The notes under the pieces were generated by a model. The model ran no database searches, was not told where the DNA came from, and saw only the letters and a list, made by a program, of their open reading frames with translations. Shown in pieces: positions 17,142 to 27,478 of a DNA stretch of 64,000 nt (position 1 is the stretch's first letter; each line of letters starts with the position of its first letter). Source of the DNA: an uncultured Pseudomonadota bacterium (GTDB lineage Bacteria; Myxococcota_A; UBA796; SXON01); contig CAIMSU010000156.1 in assembly GCA_903844155.1 (NCBI GenBank), forward strand, positions 1 through 64,000, given 5' to 3'. A program made the position numbers and the translations under genes.

Positions 17142-17956
17142 GCCCTGAACCAACGCGCATGGTGGCCGCTGGCACACCGCTGATCGACTCGCACTGCCAC
17201 CTTGACGCCCGGGCCTGGGAGGACGACGCTGGCGTGGACGCCGTCGTCGCGCGAGCGCACGCGCTCGGGGTCACGCACATGGTGGCGATCGGGTCGGGCT
17301 ACGGATTTGAGAGCGCGAACCGGGCGTGTTCGGTGGCTGGGCGGCATGCGGCGGTCGTCGCGAGCGTGGGCCTGCACCCGCACGACGCCGCCGAGTTCAC
17401 GGATGAACGCCTCGCCGACATGCTGGCGTTGCGAGGGGGGATTGCGAACGTCGTCGCGCTCGGCGAGATGGGGCTCGACTTCCACTACGACTACTCCCCG
17501 CGGGAGGTGCAGCGGGCGGCGTTCCGCGCCCAACTTGCGGCGGCGAAGGAGCTGAACCTGCCCGTCATCATCCACGACCGGGACTCAAGCGGCGAGACGC
17601 TCACGATCCTGGACGAGGAACGGGCCTTTGATACAGGCGTGTTGTTTCACTGCTACACCGGCGACGTCGCGTACATGCAGGCGATCACCGATCGGGGTGG
17701 CTTCATTTCGATCCCGGGGATCGTCACCTTCAAGACGGGCGAGACGATGCGCGAGGTCGCAGCCCGGACGCCGATGGAGCGGCTGATGATCGAGACGGAC
17801 AGCCCGTTTCTCACGCCCGTGCCGTTCCGCGGACGGAAAAACGAGCCGGCGTTCGTCGGCTACGTGGCCGCGAAGGTCGCCGAGGTGCGCGGCGTCACGG
17901 CAGAGGCGATCGCCACCACGGCTGCCGAGAACACCCGCAGGTTCTTCCGCTTCTGA
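17138..17956 (+). CDS. tatD: TatD-family metal-dependent DNase
   Basis: 272 aa TIM-barrel hydrolase. Metal ligands visible: DSHCHLD (about 17-23), LGEMGLDFHYDYSP, IIHDRD, FHCYTGD and ETDSPFLTPVPFRG near residue 215. Members act as 3'-5' exonucleases or deacylases. ATG 17138 overlaps the holB stop (ATGA); a second ATG seven codons on would also work. HolB-TatD is a frequent gene order, which supports both calls. Confidence 0.93.
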   Translation: MSPEPTRMVAAGTPLIDSHCHLDARAWEDDAGVDAVVARAHALGVTHMVAIGSGYGFESANRACSVAGRHAAVVASVGLHPHDAAEFTDERLADMLALRGGIANVVALGEMGLDFHYDYSPREVQRAAFRAQLAAAKELNLPVIIHDRDSSGETLTILDEERAFDTGVLFHCYTGDVAYMQAITDRGGFISIPGIVTFKTGETMREVAARTPMERLMIETDSPFLTPVPFRGRKNEPAFVGYVAAKVAEVRGVTAEAIATTAAENTRRFFRF

Positions 17957-17965
17957 CGGTCGAGC

Positions 17966-18133
17966 CTACTTCGCGACTTCGAGCTTGGCGGCGGCGATGG
18001 CGTCCGCTTCGGGGGTGTGCACGGGGAACGCGGGCGTGGAGCCCTTGTTCTCGCGGACCCGCCGCGCGGCCTTGCCGGCGTTGGCCTTGCGGAGTTTGCG
18101 GCGGTATTCGGTGACGGCGGTCCTGGAAGCCAT
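17966..18133 (-). CDS. Small basic protein of unknown function
   Basis: 55 aa from ATG 18133. The N-terminal half is strongly basic (TEYRRKLRKANAGKAARRVRENKG), then STPAFPVHTPEADAIAAAKLEVAK. It lacks the aromatic/basic pattern of ribosomal bS21. The high lysine/arginine content suggests nucleic-acid or ribosome binding. A longer in-frame start at 18265 exists but the added residues look non-coding. It is convergent with tatD, 9 bp away, and has its own upstream region of 200 bp shared with the OmpA-type gene; no clear promoter was seen there. Confidence 0.65.
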   Translation of the reverse strand: MASRTAVTEYRRKLRKANAGKAARRVRENKGSTPAFPVHTPEADAIAAAKLEVAK

Positions 18134-18334
18134 GGTGTCCTCATCAATGGAAGCGGTGTAGCGGTGACGTGAAAGGGGTCCGGTCGTGCGCACACGTCGG
18201 CCGTGGCGGCTAACGAAGGGCGTCGGGCGTGTCAATCCGGGGAGGCAGTCGACGACCATCCCCAAGCGTGCTGGCGGTTTTTCGGATAGTGTTGCCCTGT
18301 CAAGCCCTTATCTCGACCCGATCGGGAGTCTGCG

Positions 18335-21300
18335 ATGCACACGCGCCCTTCTACAACGCTTCTCTCACTCTGTACCCTCTCGCTGGCGATGCTCCCCGCG
18401 CGCGCCTGGGCCTGGCCAGCCGACGACGGCTGGGTCTCGTTTCAGCAGGGCGGAAGCGCGATCCTCGACGTGGCCGGCGATGAACAGCAAGGCGACCCGA
18501 CGGTTGACGGGAGCGTCGACCTGGTGGGCGACGCGAGCTTCGATCCGGACGCTGCCGCCGGATACTGGGCGGCAGACACGGATAATCTATATCTACGCAT
18601 GCGCGTGGATGAGGACCCGGGGACCGAGACGTCTCTCCGTGCGTCAAACTGGGCCTTCCTTGTCGACACCGACGGCGGCGATGATTTTGAGTACCTGCTC
18701 GGCGTCGTCGGCCCGGTCCCCGTCGTTTCTGTCTACGAGAACGCCGATAATGAGGCTGGCGTCGACGCGGTCGCCGAAAACTTCGTCCTCGGCGCTGCCG
18801 CGACGACCGAAACGCTCCGCATCACCGAGGCGGACACCTCGATCAACGGCGCCCCCGACTACTTCATCGACCTTGCGTTCGGTCGCGCCGCATTGGCTGC
18901 CGCAACCGGCACGGATCTGGACGGGGACCTCCGCGTTGTCATCGGCACGAACGACCTCCCCCTTCCGAGCCAGGTTGCGAACGACTGCGCGGGGCACGAC
19001 GACACCGCAGGCCTCGGCACCCTCGCCGACTGCCTCTCCGACGTTGTCGGCATCGATCGCGATGGGGACGGGCTGACCGACAGCGAGGAGCTCGGCCTCG
19101 GCACCGACCCCACGGACTCCGACTCCGACGACGACGGCGTCCCGGACGCGGTGGAGGTGGCGCTCGGCACGGACCCGCTCAACTGGGACAGCGATGGCGA
19201 CGGCCTCTCCGACGGCCTGGAGCTCGGCGTCACGACCCCGGACGCCGACACCGACGTCTCCGCGGGCCATTTCACGGCCGACGCCGACCCCACGACGATG
19301 ACCAACCCGCTCTCGAGCGACACGGACGGCGGTGGACTTGCGGACAACCTGGAGGACAGGGACGGAAACGGCCAGGTCGACGCCTGGGAGACCGATCCCA
19401 ACAACCCGGCCGACGACGTCGACAGCGACGGCGACGGCATCCCCGACGCCATCGAGGCGCAGTGCGACGAGGGCGGGCCGAGCGACAACCGCGACGGCGA
19501 CAACGAGAGTGACGCCGACGAGGGCCTTGCCGACAGCGACGGCGACGGCATCCCCGACTTCTGCGACACCGACGACGACAACGATGGCCTGCCGTCCAGC
19601 GAGGAGGACCCGACGCTCGACTCCGACGGCGACGGCATCCCGAATGACGACGACCCGGACAGCGACGGCGACGGCATCCCCGACGGCACCGAGGGCACCG
19701 GCGACAGCGATGGCGACGGCATCCCCAACAACCTCGACGCGAACGACACCGACGGTCCAAGCGCCGATGCGGACGGCGACGGCGTGACCAACGGCGACGA
19801 GACGGCCTGCGGATCCGACCCGTACAACCCGGACTCCGACGGCGACGGGACCCCGGATGGTCAGGAGTCCTGCACGACGGACGTCGACTGTGATGGTCTG
19901 CCGGATCGGCTCGACCCGGACAACACGGATGGGACCTGCAACATCGTCCAGGATGACACATCGGCGCCGGATGGTTGTGTCGATCTGAAGGGGGATGGCG
20001 TCCTGGACTGCGGCTACTACGCCGGTGGATCCTGTAGTTCGACCCCGGTAAACGCAACGTGGATCCTGGTGTTCGGCGGTGTGTTGGCGTTTGCGGCCCG
20101 GCGTCGGCGACGGGGCGCCGGGGGAGCGCTCGGCCTCGCTGCGGCGGTCCTGATCCCCCGTGCCTGGGCGCAAGATGAGTTTGACGCTCAGCGTTTTCGC
20201 CCGTCCATCGACAGCGAAACCACCATGCAGGTCGAGGATCCACAGGTGACACCGACCGGATTCGGCGGCGGGGTGTACTTCAACTACGCGCAAGACCCGC
20301 TCGTCTACCGGTCGCTCACGAGCGATGGCACGGGCAAGGACATCAACCTCATCGGTCCACTATTCACGGCAGACGCTCATTTTCTGTATACATGGAGGCC
20401 GTTTCGGATCGGCGTGGACCTGCCCGTGAACGCCTACGGGAGCGATTTTGGGGGCGGCGCGGCGGTTCCCGGGGACATCCGCGTCGACGCCAAATACATG
20501 GCGTTGAACCGGCTCCAGACCGGACTTGGCCTCGCTCTCGACGCCCGGCTGTCGCTGCCTTCTGGCGACCAGTTCCACTGGCTCGGCGAAGGCGTCCCGA
20601 CGATCCAGACCACGCTCGCGGGCGGCTTCGGAAGGAAGGCGATGGCCGATGTGAACCTGGGTTTTCGCTCAGGCCCGACGCGGACGCTGTCGAACCTCAC
20701 CTGGGGCGACCGGCTGACGTGGGGCCTCGGCGGGTCGCTGCCGATCACGAAGGATCTGTCGGCGTTCTCAGAGGTTGACGGCGAGGTCGTGCTGGTCAAG
20801 AGCTCCATCGTGGTGACCGAGCCGACCACGACGCTGCCGGGCGAGTGGCGGGTCGGCGCGAGGTACAACGTCCTCCCTCGGCTGCAGCTCTCCGCGGCCG
20901 GCGGTGGCGGGTACACTCAGGGACTCGGGAACCCCGATTTTCGCGTTGTGGTCGGCATCACGACCCTGCCCAGCGCACGCCCGAAGCCCGTCGCCGCGCT
21001 GCTGGACAGCGATCACGACGGCGTGCCGGACGTCAACGACAACTGCCCCGATCAAGCGGAGGACATGAACGGCAAGAACGACGGCGACGGATGCCCGGAC
21101 GCCGGGCTGACGCCGACCCACTTCATGGTCATCGACGGCCAGGGCCGCAAGATCGCGGGTGCGTGCGTCGACCTCGTCGAGGGCCCCGAGAACGGCCGTT
21201 ACACCTTGACCTCTGGCGAGTTCACCCGGTCGATCCGACCTGGAAACTACCGGCTACGCACCGAGGCCAGCGGGTTCGGTCCGGACATGGACCTGATGAC

Positions 21301-21958
21301 CGTGCCCGACAGCGACCGCTTTGAGAAGACCATCACCTTGAAGGCGGACGCCGACCTGCTCCCGCTCACCGTCTTCGCGAAGGACGAGCAGGGCCATCCA
21401 CTCGATGCACTCGTGACGGTGATCGGTCAGGGCAAGAAGTTCCAGACCGGACCGGACGGCGTCGGCGAGGAGCTTGTGCACGTTGGTCCGGCCGAGCTGT
21501 CCGTCTGGGCGCAGGGCTACGCGCCCGAGCGCGTCAAGACCGTCGTCGAGGCCAACGCGCGCGTTGAGGTCACGCTTCACGCCTCGCGCGTCGAGGTGCA
21601 CGACCAGGAGATCGTCATCCTCGACAAGGTCTTCTTCGAGCTGGATTCTTCCATCCTGAAGACCGAAAGCATCCGGATCCTCGACGACGTGGCGGCCACG
21701 CTCATGGCGCATCCCGAGATCGCGTTGGTCGAGGTGCAGGGGCACACGGACGACCAGGGCAGCGACGAGTACAACATCGGCCTTTCACAGCGCCGCGCCG
21801 AGACCGTCCGCGACTACCTGATCGCCCAGGGCGTCGAGGCCAAGCGCCTGGTGCCGAAGGGCTACGGCGAGTCGGTACCGCTGCAGCCTGGCACGTCCGA
21901 GGACGCGCGCGAGGCGAACCGGCGAGTGGCGTTCAAGATCATCCGGAAGCAGAAGTAG
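18335..21958 (+). CDS. TSP3-repeat MYXO-CTERM protein fused to OmpA-family outer-membrane protein
   Basis: 1207 aa that read as two secreted proteins in one frame. Part 1: signal peptide ending PARAWA (26), a beta-rich domain (about 28-240), then Asp-rich TSP3 repeats of the DSDGDGIPD type (about 245-550), which bind calcium. At about 567-593 follows GSC-SST, a hydrophobic stretch and RRRRR, the layout of a MYXO-CTERM sorting tail, normally the very end of a protein. Part 2 starts directly with a signal-like [15 protein letters not shown] (about 598-612). It continues with a beta-barrel-like region (about 620-890), a TSP3 motif ([13 protein letters not shown]), two carboxypeptidase-regulatory/PEGA-like domains, and an OmpA peptidoglycan-binding domain ([27 protein letters not shown]). 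There is no stop between the parts; internal GTG starts near 20069 could give part 2 alone. Confidence 0.88.
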   Translation: MHTRPSTTLLSLCTLSLAMLPARAWAWPADDGWVSFQQGGSAILDVAGDEQQGDPTVDGSVDLVGDASFDPDAAAGYWAADTDNLYLRMRVDEDPGTETSLRASNWAFLVDTDGGDDFEYLLGVVGPVPVVSVYENADNEAGVDAVAENFVLGAAATTETLRITEADTSINGAPDYFIDLAFGRAALAAATGTDLDGDLRVVIGTNDLPLPSQVANDCAGHDDTAGLGTLADCLSDVVGIDRDGDGLTDSEELGLGTDPTDSDSDDDGVPDAVEVALGTDPLNWDSDGDGLSDGLELGVTTPDADTDVSAGHFTADADPTTMTNPLSSDTDGGGLADNLEDRDGNGQVDAWETDPNNPADDVDSDGDGIPDAIEAQCDEGGPSDNRDGDNESDADEGLADSDGDGIPDFCDTDDDNDGLPSSEEDPTLDSDGDGIPNDDDPDSDGDGIPDGTEGTGDSDGDGIPNNLDANDTDGPSADADGDGVTNGDETACGSDPYNPDSDGDGTPDGQESCTTDVDCDGLPDRLDPDNTDGTCNIVQDDTSAPDGCVDLKGDGVLDCGYYAGGSCSSTPVNATWILVFGGVLAFAARRRRRGAGGALGLAAAVLIPRAWAQDEFDAQRFRPSIDSETTMQVEDPQVTPTGFGGGVYFNYAQDPLVYRSLTSDGTGKDINLIGPLFTADAHFLYTWRPFRIGVDLPVNAYGSDFGGGAAVPGDIRVDAKYMALNRLQTGLGLALDARLSLPSGDQFHWLGEGVPTIQTTLAGGFGRKAMADVNLGFRSGPTRTLSNLTWGDRLTWGLGGSLPITKDLSAFSEVDGEVVLVKSSIVVTEPTTTLPGEWRVGARYNVLPRLQLSAAGGGGYTQGLGNPDFRVVVGITTLPSARPKPVAALLDSDHDGVPDVNDNCPDQAEDMNGKNDGDGCPDAGLTPTHFMVIDGQGRKIAGACVDLVEGPENGRYTLTSGEFTRSIRPGNYRLRTEASGFGPDMDLMTVPDSDRFEKTITLKADADLLPLTVFAKDEQGHPLDALVTVIGQGKKFQTGPDGVGEELVHVGPAELSVWAQGYAPERVKTVVEANARVEVTLHASRVEVHDQEIVILDKVFFELDSSILKTESIRILDDVAATLMAHPEIALVEVQGHTDDQGSDEYNIGLSQRRAETVRDYLIAQGVEAKRLVPKGYGESVPLQPGTSEDAREANRRVAFKIIRKQK

Positions 21959-21966
21959 GGTCGGGG

Positions 21967-23110
<1,144 letters not shown>

Positions 23111-23198
23111 GGGGTGCCTCGGGGCTGGGTGCGGCGCGTATCAAGGATCGGTGCCGTTCGGCGAGCCCAAGTCCCGCCTCATCGCATCTCTCGCCCGC

Positions 23199-23672
23199 CT
23201 ACGTGCTGGCGCGAGCGATCAGCCCAGTTTGATCCGCGCCGAGCAACGCCAACATCCTGCCCTCGGCCTCGCGCATCTCGGTGGCGTCGACCGGATCGAT
23301 GTGGTCGTAGCCGAGCAGATGGAGGAACCCGTGGACGAGCAACACACGGACCTCTGTGTCGGATGAGTGCCCGTGCTCCGCGGCCTGCGCGCTGGCGGTC
23401 TCCATGGAGATCACCACGTCCCCAAGCACCTCAGCGTGGATCCCGGCGTCTTCGCCCTCGCCCATCGGGAAGGACAGGACGTCCGTGGGCGCGTCCACGC
23501 CGCGCCAGGTCCGGTTCAGCTCGTGGATGAACGCGTCGTCGCAGAGGACGATGGAGAGCTCGGTCTCAACAGCATTGTCCTGCTTCGTGGCGAGGTGCGC
23601 GAGCAGTCGTTCGGCGTCGGCGCGGACCGCATCGTCAGACCATGCCCCGCCCTCCTGTCGCACGTCAATCAT
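23199..23672 (-). CDS. ybeY: Endoribonuclease YbeY
   Basis: 157 aa zinc-dependent RNase used in 16S rRNA 3' maturation and ribosome quality control. The UPF0054 signature HGFLHLLGYDH with three histidine ligands lies at about 117-127, and ELNRTWRGVDAPTDVLSFPM precedes it. ATG 23672 overlaps the stop of pgpH by 4 bp. The order phoH-pgpH-ybeY is a common bacterial operon and supports the call. Confidence 0.95.
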   Translation of the reverse strand: MIDVRQEGGAWSDDAVRADAERLLAHLATKQDNAVETELSIVLCDDAFIHELNRTWRGVDAPTDVLSFPMGEGEDAGIHAEVLGDVVISMETASAQAAEHGHSSDTEVRVLLVHGFLHLLGYDHIDPVDATEMREAEGRMLALLGADQTGLIARAST

Positions 23673-26104
23673 GAGTCGTCGCGATCGCGTCGTAGTGCAC
23701 CTGGGAGCTGGTCGGCGGACTCGTAGTCCACCGTGCCGGGCGCCGGTTGGAGCGTTGACGCAGGGGGCAGGCTCGACCGGGGCGGGGGCAGCGGGTTCAT
23801 GATCTCCAGCGTGATGGTCCCCTGCTTGGGAACCGGAACAAACCGGCCTTTGCCAGATGAAATAGCGGCGGTCGACGGGTACTCGATCCGGTGGTGGTAG
23901 ATGCCGAGCAGCACCATCGTGAACGTGTCCGCGATCTGGTAGAGCTCCTTGAGCGTGAGCGGGCACTGCTCCAACTGCCCATCGACCATGACACTGTTGA
24001 CGATCTGCTGGATCATCGCCCGGATTCGGCCCTCGCTGGGATCCTTGATCGTTCGACAGGCCGCCTCGACCTTGTCCGCCAGCATGATGACGCCCGCCTC
24101 GCGCGAGTCGGGCTTGGGGCCCGGGTAGCGGAACGCGGCTTCATCGATGACGTCCTCGGGCCCGGCCTGCTCCTGCGCGCGCGCGTAGAAGTACTGGATG
24201 ATGCCGGTGCCGTGGTGCATGAAGATCTGGTCGACAATCGGCTTAGGCAGCTTGTATTGTGCAGCGAGCACGCCGCCTTCGCGGACATGGCTGATGATTA
24301 GCTGCGCGGAATGCTCCGGGGAGAGACGATCGTGGCGATTCCCGGCGTCCCGCTGGTTCTCCACGAAGTACTGCGGTTTCAGGCCCTTTCCGATGTCGTG
24401 GAAGTAGCAGGCGACACGTGCGAGCAATGCGTTGGCGCCGATGGCCTCGCACGCGGCTTCGGAGAGCGAGCCGACGATGACCGAGTGGTGGTAGGTGCCC
24501 GGGGCGCGGAGCATGAGCTGGCGAAGCAGCGGATGGTTCAGGTTCGAGAGTTCAAGCAGCTTGTAGTCGGTGGTGAAGCCGAACAATTCGAAGGCAGGGA
24601 TGGCGAGGAGCGCGAGCGCGGCGTTCAGGAAGCCCGCGCAGAACGCGATGGCCACCAGCGTGATCACACTCGCGAAGTCGGGGACGGACTCCGTGCCGGG
24701 CGCCTGGCTCCGGACGAGGGCCATGAGGATCACCGCCCCGGCGCCGAGTACACCCGCTTGAAGCCCGGCGCGCACCACCGCGAGCCGCTCCCGAGCCTGC
24801 CCGACGCCCGCCGCCGCCGCAAGTGCGGTCAGGAGGTAGTACACGGCACTCAGCGCGGTCTGGTCGGCCAGGGCGGCGCAGCAAAGCGCGGCGACCAGGG
24901 TCCACACGAGCGCGCTCTCGCTGTTCACGAGCACGCGGATCACCATCGCACCCGCAGCGACCGGGGCGAGGAGCTCCATGGCCGAGGCGTCCAGACCGGG
25001 TACCGGGTACGAGCCCGCGGTGATCGCGAGGATGCGGGCCACGGCGAGGGTGACCAGCAGCACGCCGCCCATGGCGTACAGGTCTTGGTCGCGGTGCGAG
25101 AACTTCTTGATCGTGGTCCGCGCGAAGCCGAGCGCCGTCACGATGAGCATGGCGACGTATGCCAGCCACGAGCCGAACATCAGCCCCCCGCCGCCGTGCG
25201 TCACGCTCGCAAGCGCCGCCATCATCCCCGCCTGGCCCTTCTGGACGATGTCCCCGGCGCGCACGATGTGTGTGCCTCGCCGCACCTGGACATCCACGGG
25301 CGGGACGGCGTCGCGTGCCTCTGCCTGGCGCTGCGCCGTGAGTACCGGATCAAAGCGGAAATTCGGTCGCACGGCGGCGCGGGCGATGGCCGCACCGGCC
25401 TTCACGAGCTCCGGCTGGTGGGTGCCCGAGAACCGGTCGAGGACGTAGAGAGTGACGGCCTGCTGGGCCTCCTCGGGCGTCCTGATCTGTCCGAACTCCT
25501 GCAGGACGACCTCGTCGACCTCCTCGCCCGCGAGCACGTTTCGCACGGTGATGGGCCGAGCGGGGCTCGGCAGGTCCGCGCGATCCGCCACGATGTTCCG
25601 TCGCATTGCGACGCCGAGCAGCTCGAGGGTCAAGTCCTCTGCGGCCGGCGTGTATCCCACGTCCGCAAAAGCCTTGACGTCCGCAGGGTCCAGCTTCAGG
25701 TCGAGGGCTGTCGTAAAGTCGGCGAGGAGCGAGGCCCCGGCGGCAGGGTCCGGGGATCCGTGGGCGGGCGTGTCGGCATCGTGGCGACGCCGGGCCATGT
25801 CAAACGCCTGGGTGATCCGGCTCTCGGTCCGTTTCATCTCGGTGAGATCCGCGTCGAACACCGGTTTGATGCCGACCTCGGCCAGGGCCTGTCGCTCGTC
25901 CGTCGCCGCCTGGTCGCGGAACGTGTAGGACATCGGGGCGATGACCTCGTAGGGAGCGACATCGCCGACCTTCAGGTCGATGTCGGGGGTCTCCGAGAAG
26001 TCCGTCATCAGCGCGGCGCTCGCGACGCAAATCAACATAAGTATCGTGTATCGCGCGGCTCCCGCGCTGTAAAGCCGGCGAAGTGGCTCAAGAACTCCGG
26101 GCAT
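23669..26104 (-). CDS. pgpH: 7TM-HD family phosphohydrolase, PgpH-like
   Basis: 811 aa from ATG 26104. One N-terminal span (ILMLICVASAALM) leads to an extracytoplasmic 7TMR-HDED domain (about 35-310). Then come about seven membrane spans (about 330-525) and a cytoplasmic HD domain with HHSVIVGSLSEAA (about 540), CYFHDIGKG (about 568) and EHSAQLIISHVREG. In Gram-positive bacteria PgpH hydrolyses cyclic di-AMP; that activity is inferred here, since no c-di-AMP synthase is in the window. The first 17 bp overlap the end of phoH. Confidence 0.9.
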   Translation of the reverse strand: MPGVLEPLRRLYSAGAARYTILMLICVASAALMTDFSETPDIDLKVGDVAPYEVIAPMSYTFRDQAATDERQALAEVGIKPVFDADLTEMKRTESRITQAFDMARRRHDADTPAHGSPDPAAGASLLADFTTALDLKLDPADVKAFADVGYTPAAEDLTLELLGVAMRRNIVADRADLPSPARPITVRNVLAGEEVDEVVLQEFGQIRTPEEAQQAVTLYVLDRFSGTHQPELVKAGAAIARAAVRPNFRFDPVLTAQRQAEARDAVPPVDVQVRRGTHIVRAGDIVQKGQAGMMAALASVTHGGGGLMFGSWLAYVAMLIVTALGFARTTIKKFSHRDQDLYAMGGVLLVTLAVARILAITAGSYPVPGLDASAMELLAPVAAGAMVIRVLVNSESALVWTLVAALCCAALADQTALSAVYYLLTALAAAAGVGQARERLAVVRAGLQAGVLGAGAVILMALVRSQAPGTESVPDFASVITLVAIAFCAGFLNAALALLAIPAFELFGFTTDYKLLELSNLNHPLLRQLMLRAPGTYHHSVIVGSLSEAACEAIGANALLARVACYFHDIGKGLKPQYFVENQRDAGNRHDRLSPEHSAQLIISHVREGGVLAAQYKLPKPIVDQIFMHHGTGIIQYFYARAQEQAGPEDVIDEAAFRYPGPKPDSREAGVIMLADKVEAACRTIKDPSEGRIRAMIQQIVNSVMVDGQLEQCPLTLKELYQIADTFTMVLLGIYHHRIEYPSTAAISSGKGRFVPVPKQGTITLEIMNPLPPPRSSLPPASTLQPAPGTVDYESADQLPGALRRDRDDS

Positions 26105-27143
26105 GCACTCGCTCGTATGCGCGAACGATGTCGCCGACGACGGGGTGCCGCACGACGTCCGCGTCCGTGAATCGAACCATCGCGATGCGCGGGACGGCGT
26201 CGAGCACACGGACGGCCTCGGCCAGCCCCGACTGCTGGTGGCGCGGCAGGTCCACCTGGGTTGGGTCCCCGGTCACTGCGGCCTGCGAGCCATTTCCCAA
26301 ACGCGTCAGGAACATCTTCATCTGCTCCGGCGTCGTGTTCTGGGCTTCGTCGAGGATGATGAACGCGTTGGAGAGCGTCCTCCCGCGCATGAATGCCAGC
26401 GGCGCCACCTCGATCACGCCTTTCTGGAGCAACCGGGCGCCTCGCTCCTCGTCCACCATGTCGTGCAGCGCGTCGTAGAGCGGGCGCAGGTAGGGATTGA
26501 CCTTTTCTTCCAGATCACCGGGGAGGTAACCGAGCTTCTCGCCGGCCTCCACCGCGGGACGGCACAGCACGATGCGCTTCACGCGGTCGGCGAGCAGGGC
26601 CGAGATGGCGACCGCCATGGCCAGGTAGGTCTTCCCCGTGCCGGCCGGGCCCAACCCGAACACAACGTCGTGGTCGTCGAACGCGTGGACATAGAGCCGC
26701 TGCGTCGCAGTTCGGGGATAGATCGCCCGCTTTCTGGCGCCCGTGAGCACCACATCGCCGTGGTAGTCGGAGAGGTGGGCGTCGGGCTCCGTCGTGAGGA
26801 GCCGGACGGCCTGCTCGACGTCCGGGCCGGTGATGGCCACGCCCGCGGCCGAGAGCGCGTAGAGCTGTTCGAGCGCACGCGCCGCCGTGCGAACCGCTGT
26901 TTCCAGGCCGCTTACACGGATCTGCGCCCCGCGCTGGGCGACGCGTACACCCGCCGCCCGGCCGATGATCGCGAGGTTCTTGCCGAGCTCGCCTGAGAGC
27001 TCGCGCAGGCGATCCGCGTCGTTGAAGTCCAGTAGCTGTTCGTAGATGGGGGCTCCGGTAGGCGCGAGCCATCGAGGGCCCGTCGCCGAAAAACGCGTGC
27101 AGTATACCGCAGAGCGGGGCCAGTCCGGGCGCTGGGCAAACAT
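26088..27143 (-). CDS. phoH: PhoH-like ATPase
   Basis: Cytoplasmic ATPase linked to RNA metabolism, usually upstream of ybeY. Walker A GPAGTGKTYLA at about 168, FIILDEAQNTT (Walker B), QAAVTGDPTQVDLP, and an N-terminal KH-like half. The start is doubtful. The only in-frame ATG (27143) lies inside the interspersed repeat, and gives FAQRPDWPRSAVYC, which is repeat-derived. Family similarity begins near EQLLDFNDADRL, about residue 35. ATG 27072 (ARAYRSP) joins this frame if one C of the CCCCC run at about 27046-27050 is removed, and would sit 29 bp behind a good -10 box. A sequencing or real indel there is a real possibility. Confidence 0.9.
   Translation of the reverse strand: MFAQRPDWPRSAVYCTRFSATGPRWLAPTGAPIYEQLLDFNDADRLRELSGELGKNLAIIGRAAGVRVAQRGAQIRVSGLETAVRTAARALEQLYALSAAGVAITGPDVEQAVRLLTTEPDAHLSDYHGDVVLTGARKRAIYPRTATQRLYVHAFDDHDVVFGLGPAGTGKTYLAMAVAISALLADRVKRIVLCRPAVEAGEKLGYLPGDLEEKVNPYLRPLYDALHDMVDEERGARLLQKGVIEVAPLAFMRGRTLSNAFIILDEAQNTTPEQMKMFLTRLGNGSQAAVTGDPTQVDLPRHQQSGLAEAVRVLDAVPRIAMVRFTDADVVRHPVVGDIVRAYERVHARSS
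27101..27106 (-). promoter_or_regulatory. Candidate -10 box for the phoH operon
   Basis: TATACT on the minus strand, a near-consensus -10. A start of transcription near 27094 would leave a 22-base leader before ATG 27072. No good -35 is visible 17 bp upstream, where the repeat copy B lies. Confidence 0.4.
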
Positions 27144-27273
27144 TCGCCTCGTATCCCGCTGAAATCGCGGAGATGGTCAAACGGACTGGCCCCCAGCCCG
27201 CTGTTCCGCGCACGAACCGTGACGGACGGCGTCCGCGCCGGCTGGCGGGGTTCGTGGCCTTGGAACTGCGAGA
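27115..27273 (+). repeat. Interspersed two-stem-loop repeat, copy B
   Basis: First stem: GGGGCCAGTCCG (27116-27127) facing CGGACTGGCCCC (27182-27193), a perfect 12 bp. Its loop contains GCTGGGCAAACATTCG. Second stem: GTTCC (27203-27207) and CACGAACC (27211-27218) facing GGTTCGTG (27249-27256) and GGAAC (27262-27266). It is close to copy A in inverted orientation, and is followed by the partial copy C. It covers most of the gene-free stretch 27144-27478 together with copy C. Confidence 0.8.
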
Positions 27274-27278
27274 ATCAG

Positions 27279-27322
27279 CCGGCGATCCCGGCGCGAGGTG
27301 TGCCGAGCGCCGGGATCGGCGG
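27279..27322. repeat. Strong hairpin between repeat copies
   Basis: CCGGCGATCCCGGCGC (27279-27294) faces GCGCCGGGATCGGCGG (27307-27322): 16 bp with one mismatch and a 12-base loop. There is no T-tract. It separates the two repeat copies and slightly overlaps copy C. Confidence 0.6.
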
Positions 27323-27430
27323 GCCAATCCGAGTGCTCGGCAAACATGGCGTCCGTATCTACCTGTAGTCCGTGGATGGCTGGTCGGATTGGCCCCCCAC
27401 GCGGCGTTCCCCGCACGTTCGGTGCCGGCT
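27321..27430 (+). repeat. Interspersed repeat, partial diverged copy C
   Basis: GGGCCAATCCGA (27321-27332) faces TCGGATTGGCCC (27384-27395), a perfect 12-bp stem. The loop shares CTCGGCAAACAT and CCGTATC with copy B. A G-C pair of copy B (CCAGTCC/GGACTGG) is an A-T pair here (CCAATCC/GGATTGG), a compensatory change that keeps the stem. The second stem of copies A and B is not preserved. It ends about 50 bp before the alanine dehydrogenase-like gene. Confidence 0.65.
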
Positions 27431-27478
27431 GCCGTCTTCGGCGGCCGCGGCTGTACGACGGGATAATCCGCGTCCACG

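Noticed and set aside
16140..17177. Upstream extension of the beta-helix gene frame (minus)
   Set aside because: It runs antisense to holB and lacks hydrophobic or motif content; ATG 16139 is the natural start.
17966..18133. Ribosomal protein bS21
   Set aside because: Length and charge are similar, but the conserved bS21 sequence pattern is absent.
24311..26170. 619-codon open frame on the plus strand
   Set aside because: Antisense to pgpH, which has convincing HD and membrane domains.
27144..27478. Small open frames in the phoH/alanine dehydrogenase-like gap
   Set aside because: They coincide with the repeats B and C and differ in frame between copies, so coding is unlikely.
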